From: JAXDLK01 sp034666665
Lineage (GTDB): Bacteria; Desulfobacterota; Binatia; JACPRU01
Reading direction: 5' to 3'
Assembly (NCBI GenBank): GCA_034666665.1
Contig: JAXDLK010000151.1
Location: 1 to 12,692, forward strand
Length of the DNA stretch: 12,692 nucleotides
The position numbers were made by a program, and so were the translations under genes. The notes beneath the pieces are model-generated. The model searched no databases. It worked only from the letters and a program-made list of their open reading frames with translations, and had not been told where the DNA came from. Every line of letters begins with the position of its first letter. The stretch's first letter is position 1. Positions 12,428-12,692 of the stretch are shown piece after piece.

Positions 12428-12692
12428 TCAAACCGGCCCCTTACCCGCCAGCCCCTCGAGCTCGCGGATCGCGGCCTGGACCTGGTCGGCGGACCCGAGG
12501 AGCACGACGAGATCGCCGGGTAGCAGCCGAACGTCGGGATCGGGGTTCACGATCGGCTTCTCCTCGCGGTAGACGACGGCGATCGTGGCGCCCGTGCGTT
12601 TGCGGACCGCCAGGTCACGGATCGTGCCGTTCGCGGCGGTATCGTGGAACGGGAGGATGAAGTCTTCGAGGACGACCTCGAACGGGTACTTC
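12428..12692 (-). CDS. Cation transporter or channel, C-terminal RCK_C (TrkA-C) domain (cut by window edge)
   Basis: From the window edge the minus strand reads KYPFEVVLEDFILPFHDTA and ends with LEGLAGKGPV before a TGA at 12430-12428; 87 residues are visible. The features are those of a TrkA-C (RCK_C) domain: GTIRDLAVRKRTGATIAVVYREE, then IVNPDPDVRLLPGDLVVLLGSADQVQAAIREL. In this family the NPDPDxxLxxGDxLxLxG motif forms the ligand-binding lobe that gates K+ or monovalent-cation flux. A terminal RCK_C of this kind is usual in Kef-type monovalent cation:proton antiporters, TrkA and some K+ channels; the transmembrane part is outside the window so the choice cannot be made. It is the most upstream gene of the minus-strand group ending with the MscS-cNMP channel. 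Confidence 0.85.
   Translation of the reverse strand, partial: KYPFEVVLEDFILPFHDTAANGTIRDLAVRKRTGATIAVVYREEKPIVNPDPDVRLLPGDLVVLLGSADQVQAAIRELEGLAGKGPV

Noticed and set aside
1..12692. CRISPR arrays, tRNA or rRNA genes, insertion sequences, phage genes
   Set aside because: I saw no regularly spaced repeats, no cloverleaf or rRNA sequence, and no transposase or integrase motifs. A covariance-model scan would be the decisive check for RNA genes.

Overview
The window is about 12.7 kb of compact, high-GC chromosomal DNA. It appears to come from a Gram-negative bacterium: there are two lipoprotein-type signal peptides, a membrane-anchored c-type cytochrome and an MscS-type channel. The combination of a predicted F420-dependent luciferase-like oxidoreductase, PPK2 and this style of codon use would fit a deltaproteobacterial, myxobacterial or Binatota-like lineage. 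That placement is inference; no rRNA or other phylogenetic marker is present. I see no tRNA, rRNA, CRISPR array, insertion sequence or phage gene, and no gap longer than about 180 bases without a gene.

Layout, left to right. (1) Minus strand 976-1: a PPK2-type polyphosphate kinase whose stop overlaps the GTG start of an L-asparaginase II gene cut by the window edge. (2) Plus strand 1094-1585: a small lipoprotein of unknown function, converging on and overlapping a minus-strand coiled-coil-like protein (2058-1522). (3) Plus strand 2236-5635: three genes joined by 4-base stop/start overlaps (putative zinc metallopeptidase, D-Ala-D-Ala-ligase-like ATP-grasp enzyme, FAD-dependent amine-oxidase-like enzyme), followed by a small GlsB/YeaQ-type membrane protein. 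(4) Minus strand 8280-5984: a short-chain dehydrogenase and an amidase-signature enzyme in one operon, divergent from a plus-strand F420-type LLM oxidoreductase (8324-9187). (5) 9190-9701: a divergent pair of very small genes, a 65-residue protein whose cysteines and histidine match the RING-finger spacing, and an 82-residue lipoprotein-like protein with a DUF4177-like C-terminus. (6) Minus strand 12692-9705: the RCK/TrkA-C end of a cation transporter or channel, an SLOG-like nucleotide-binding protein, a membrane-anchored cytochrome c with a histidine-rich tail, and an MscS channel fused to a cyclic-nucleotide-binding domain.

The most interesting parts are the tightly coupled peptidase / ATP-grasp / flavin oxidase cassette, which looks like an undescribed small peptide or amide pathway; the stand-alone RING-like protein; and the minus-strand membrane group in which a cNMP-gated mechanosensitive channel is translationally coupled to a cytochrome c. 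Most of the remainder is ordinary housekeeping or catabolic content. Gene ends are very tightly packed, with several convergent genes overlapping or separated by 2-3 bases.
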